NCBI GenBank assembly: GCA_018389105.1
Contig: JACATO010002141.1
Location: forward strand, 167,001-231,000
Source: Nautilus pompilius
Taxonomy: Eukaryota; Mollusca; Cephalopoda; Nautilida; Nautilidae
Reading direction: 5' to 3'
Length of the DNA stretch: 64,000 nucleotides
Position 1 is the first letter of the stretch; the number at the start of each line of letters is the position of its first letter. Shown one piece after another: positions 62,658 to 64,000 of this stretch. The notes below the pieces were generated by a model. That model did not search any database and had not been told where the DNA came from. It saw only the letters and a program-made list of their open reading frames with translations. The translations under genes were made by a program, and so were the position numbers.

Positions 62658-63000
62658 TTGTTTGAGTTATTTCCCCTACATGCTAAAATGGTGTACCTGA
62701 AAATTGCTAGCGATGGGATTAGTATTCTTTTGGGGAAAACAAAATTCTCAGATTTCTAGCGATGGCAGATGTAGAGAGTGATGCAAAAGCAATTAATTAA
62801 TTATACTATCTCTTCATGGAATACAACAGAGTACACTGTAGTTGTAACTGTATCAATTGTTTGTTAGAGTTATTTCCCCTACATGCTAAAATGGTGTACC
62901 TGAAAATTGGTAGCGATGGGTTTATTATTATTCTTTTGGGGAAAACAAAATTCTCAGATTTCTAGCGATGGCAGATGTAGAGACAGAACGTTAACTGGAG
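62656..63000. repeat. ~200-bp direct repeat, two copies
   Basis: 'gttatttcccctacatgcta' through 'agcgatggcagatgtagag' occurs from 62666 and again from 62869, an offset of 203 bp with few differences. It overlaps the end of the 114-bp repeat. Confidence 0.92.
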
Positions 63001-63198
63001 ACCAGATACACAACATTCTCTTCCCTTTGGATCCTGTCACAAGTCCAGCTTATCAATTTTTCCTTAAAGCATTTCAGTGATGTATATTTTCTAGAAGGAG
63101 ACGATATTCAGTTTTTACCTCTGGGAAGATTAGATGGAGCAGCTGGGAGAAGAAAATGAAGAATTCGGTCTTCCTGCCACCTCCAACGAGGTCGTCTT

Positions 63199-63527
63199 TT
63201 ACCAGGGTTGACCCAATCCTTTATCTCGACCTGCTCGACCTTCACCTTGGTAGGGCTGCCATCCTGTCCAGTCGTTCGCTTCCTCGTCCTTCCCGACCAG
63301 GTGGGTAAGCGATGCTGACTTGTTGTCGGTCATTCTTCCAAAACTCGAAACGCCTCTCTCGCTCGATGGGAAACCATAAGAAGAGTAGTAACCGGTGATA
63401 AAGTCGGGCAGGGTTTGGTAATGAGAATGAACGTGGGGCGTGACATCGTGTTCGGGGTCTGGTGACTGAAGCATCTCGTGCTTCCTGATAAGAACCTGGT
63501 AACCGTCAGCCCCGGGCACTTGCTAAT
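63199..63527 (-). CDS. Open frame antisense to the MPST promoter region; doubtful
   Basis: A 107-codon open frame in a CpG-rich block (contains GYQVLIRKHEMLQSPDPEHD, GKDEEANDWTGWQPYQ and a C terminus GRDKGLGQPW), with a possible acceptor 'attag' just before it. No family is recognised. GC-rich DNA has few chance stops, so it may be a shadow of a promoter or 5' UTR. It could also be the last exon of a minus-strand gene beyond the window. Confidence 0.25.
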
Positions 63528-63578
63528 CAGCTAATTAATCAAGCACAGTCTCGTATTACTCTGATTTCTTCTACAGGT

Positions 63579-63724
63579 ATGACTCTTAGTCGACTGGGAA
63601 CTCTTGTGTCAACCAGCTGGCTTCATCACCAACTCCTCGCCACGAAGAATGCCGGATTACGAGTATTGGATTCGTCTTGGGTGCCGGAGAAATCAGTTGA
63701 TGGACACAAGGAATTTTATTTGAA
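63579..63724 (+). CDS. MPST: Rhodanese-type sulfurtransferase, first coding exon
   Basis: After an acceptor (ctacag, 63576) the ATG at 63579 opens 48 codons plus two bases, ending at the donor gtgaga (63725). The sequence has TLVSTSWLHHQLL, GLRVLDSSWVPE and HKEFYL, which match the start of the N-terminal rhodanese domain of 3-mercaptopyruvate/thiosulfate sulfurtransferases (LVS..WL...L...LR.LDASW, then EF...HIPGA). These enzymes move sulfane sulfur in cysteine catabolism, in cytosol and mitochondria. The rest, including the active-site Cys, is outside the window. MPST and TST cannot be separated from this exon. An acceptor right before the ATG implies a non-coding first exon upstream; a donor-like 'ccaggtgggtaag' is at about 63298. 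Confidence 0.75.
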
Positions 63725-64000
63725 GTGAGAATGAAAAATAAATCGCTTATTTAGTCTGAGGTAGTGATGGGGTTATCTGTTGTTATCAAAAGATTCCTAA
63801 GTCACCTGCACAGGAGGAGATAACCCGTACTACATTAATCTTTTTATGTGAATAAGTCGGTGACGTTATCTCCCCGTTTTTGTTGTATTAAAAATGTACA
63901 CCTTTCTCCAAAGAAAATGCTTCAGTGGCCACCCTCCCCGTTTACTATGAAGAGCATAAGAACACCAATCACTTTGTGAAGAATATATATTAGATTTATG
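63725..64000 (+). other. First intron of the sulfurtransferase gene
   Basis: Begins with the donor gtgaga. No further exon is seen before the window ends. Confidence 0.6.

Noticed and set aside
62411-62759. Internally repeated Cys-rich frames on both strands (QCNCSCINC)
   Set aside because: The repeat period of 114 bp is a multiple of three, so any frame repeats. There is no signal peptide, splice support or homology.

Overview
The window is nuclear DNA from an animal: AT-rich, with spliceosomal introns, tRNA-derived SINEs, Tc1-like and LINE remnants and microsatellites. Secreted proteins combining EGF-like and chitin-binding (CBM14) modules, with introns of about 0.4-2 kb, fit a lophotrochozoan, most likely a mollusc. 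That assignment is inference; no species marker is visible.

Layout. 0.6-9.5 kb (+): the last nine coding exons of a protein kinase D (PRKD) orthologue. 9.5-25 kb: mostly non-coding, with a weak three-exon candidate at 15.7-18.1 kb and probably long 3' UTRs. 25.1-27.5 kb (-): a complete three-coding-exon sphingosine-1-phosphate phosphatase (SGPP), convergent to PRKD, with a likely non-coding first exon in a CpG-rich block near 31.0 kb. 31.2-31.4 kb: GC-rich tandem repeat. 31.4-38.9 kb: no convincing genes; a Tc1-like remnant and a SINE.

38.9-53.2 kb (-) holds two paralogous secreted-protein genes made by a tandem duplication (start codons 9.2 kb apart). Gene B (48.07-53.07 kb) has an unbroken 315-codon frame over seven exons: signal peptide, a 41-nt mini-exon (CPPGYIYIHGKCQ), four EGF-like exons of exactly 153 nt each carried on a ~840-bp tandem repeat, and a CBM14 exon. 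Gene A (39.1-43.86 kb) has no EGF exons; it has two CPPG mini-exons separated by a Thr/Pro-rich exon, and its CBM14 exon is out of frame and stops early. TATA boxes and poly(A) signals are conserved between the two. A deleted Tc1-like transposon and a short degenerate tandem repeat lie between them.

53.6-63 kb: repeat-rich, with three small phase-compatible exons of an unrecognised gene (54.65-55.30 kb), an L1/Tx1-like reverse-transcriptase remnant, another Tc1-like remnant and two tandem repeats. At 63.58 kb (+) is the first coding exon of a rhodanese-domain sulfurtransferase (MPST/TST-like) that leaves the window.

The main point of interest is gene B: an apparently active internal exon-amplification array of EGF-like modules beside a diverged sister gene. 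PRKD, SGPP and MPST are ordinary conserved genes.
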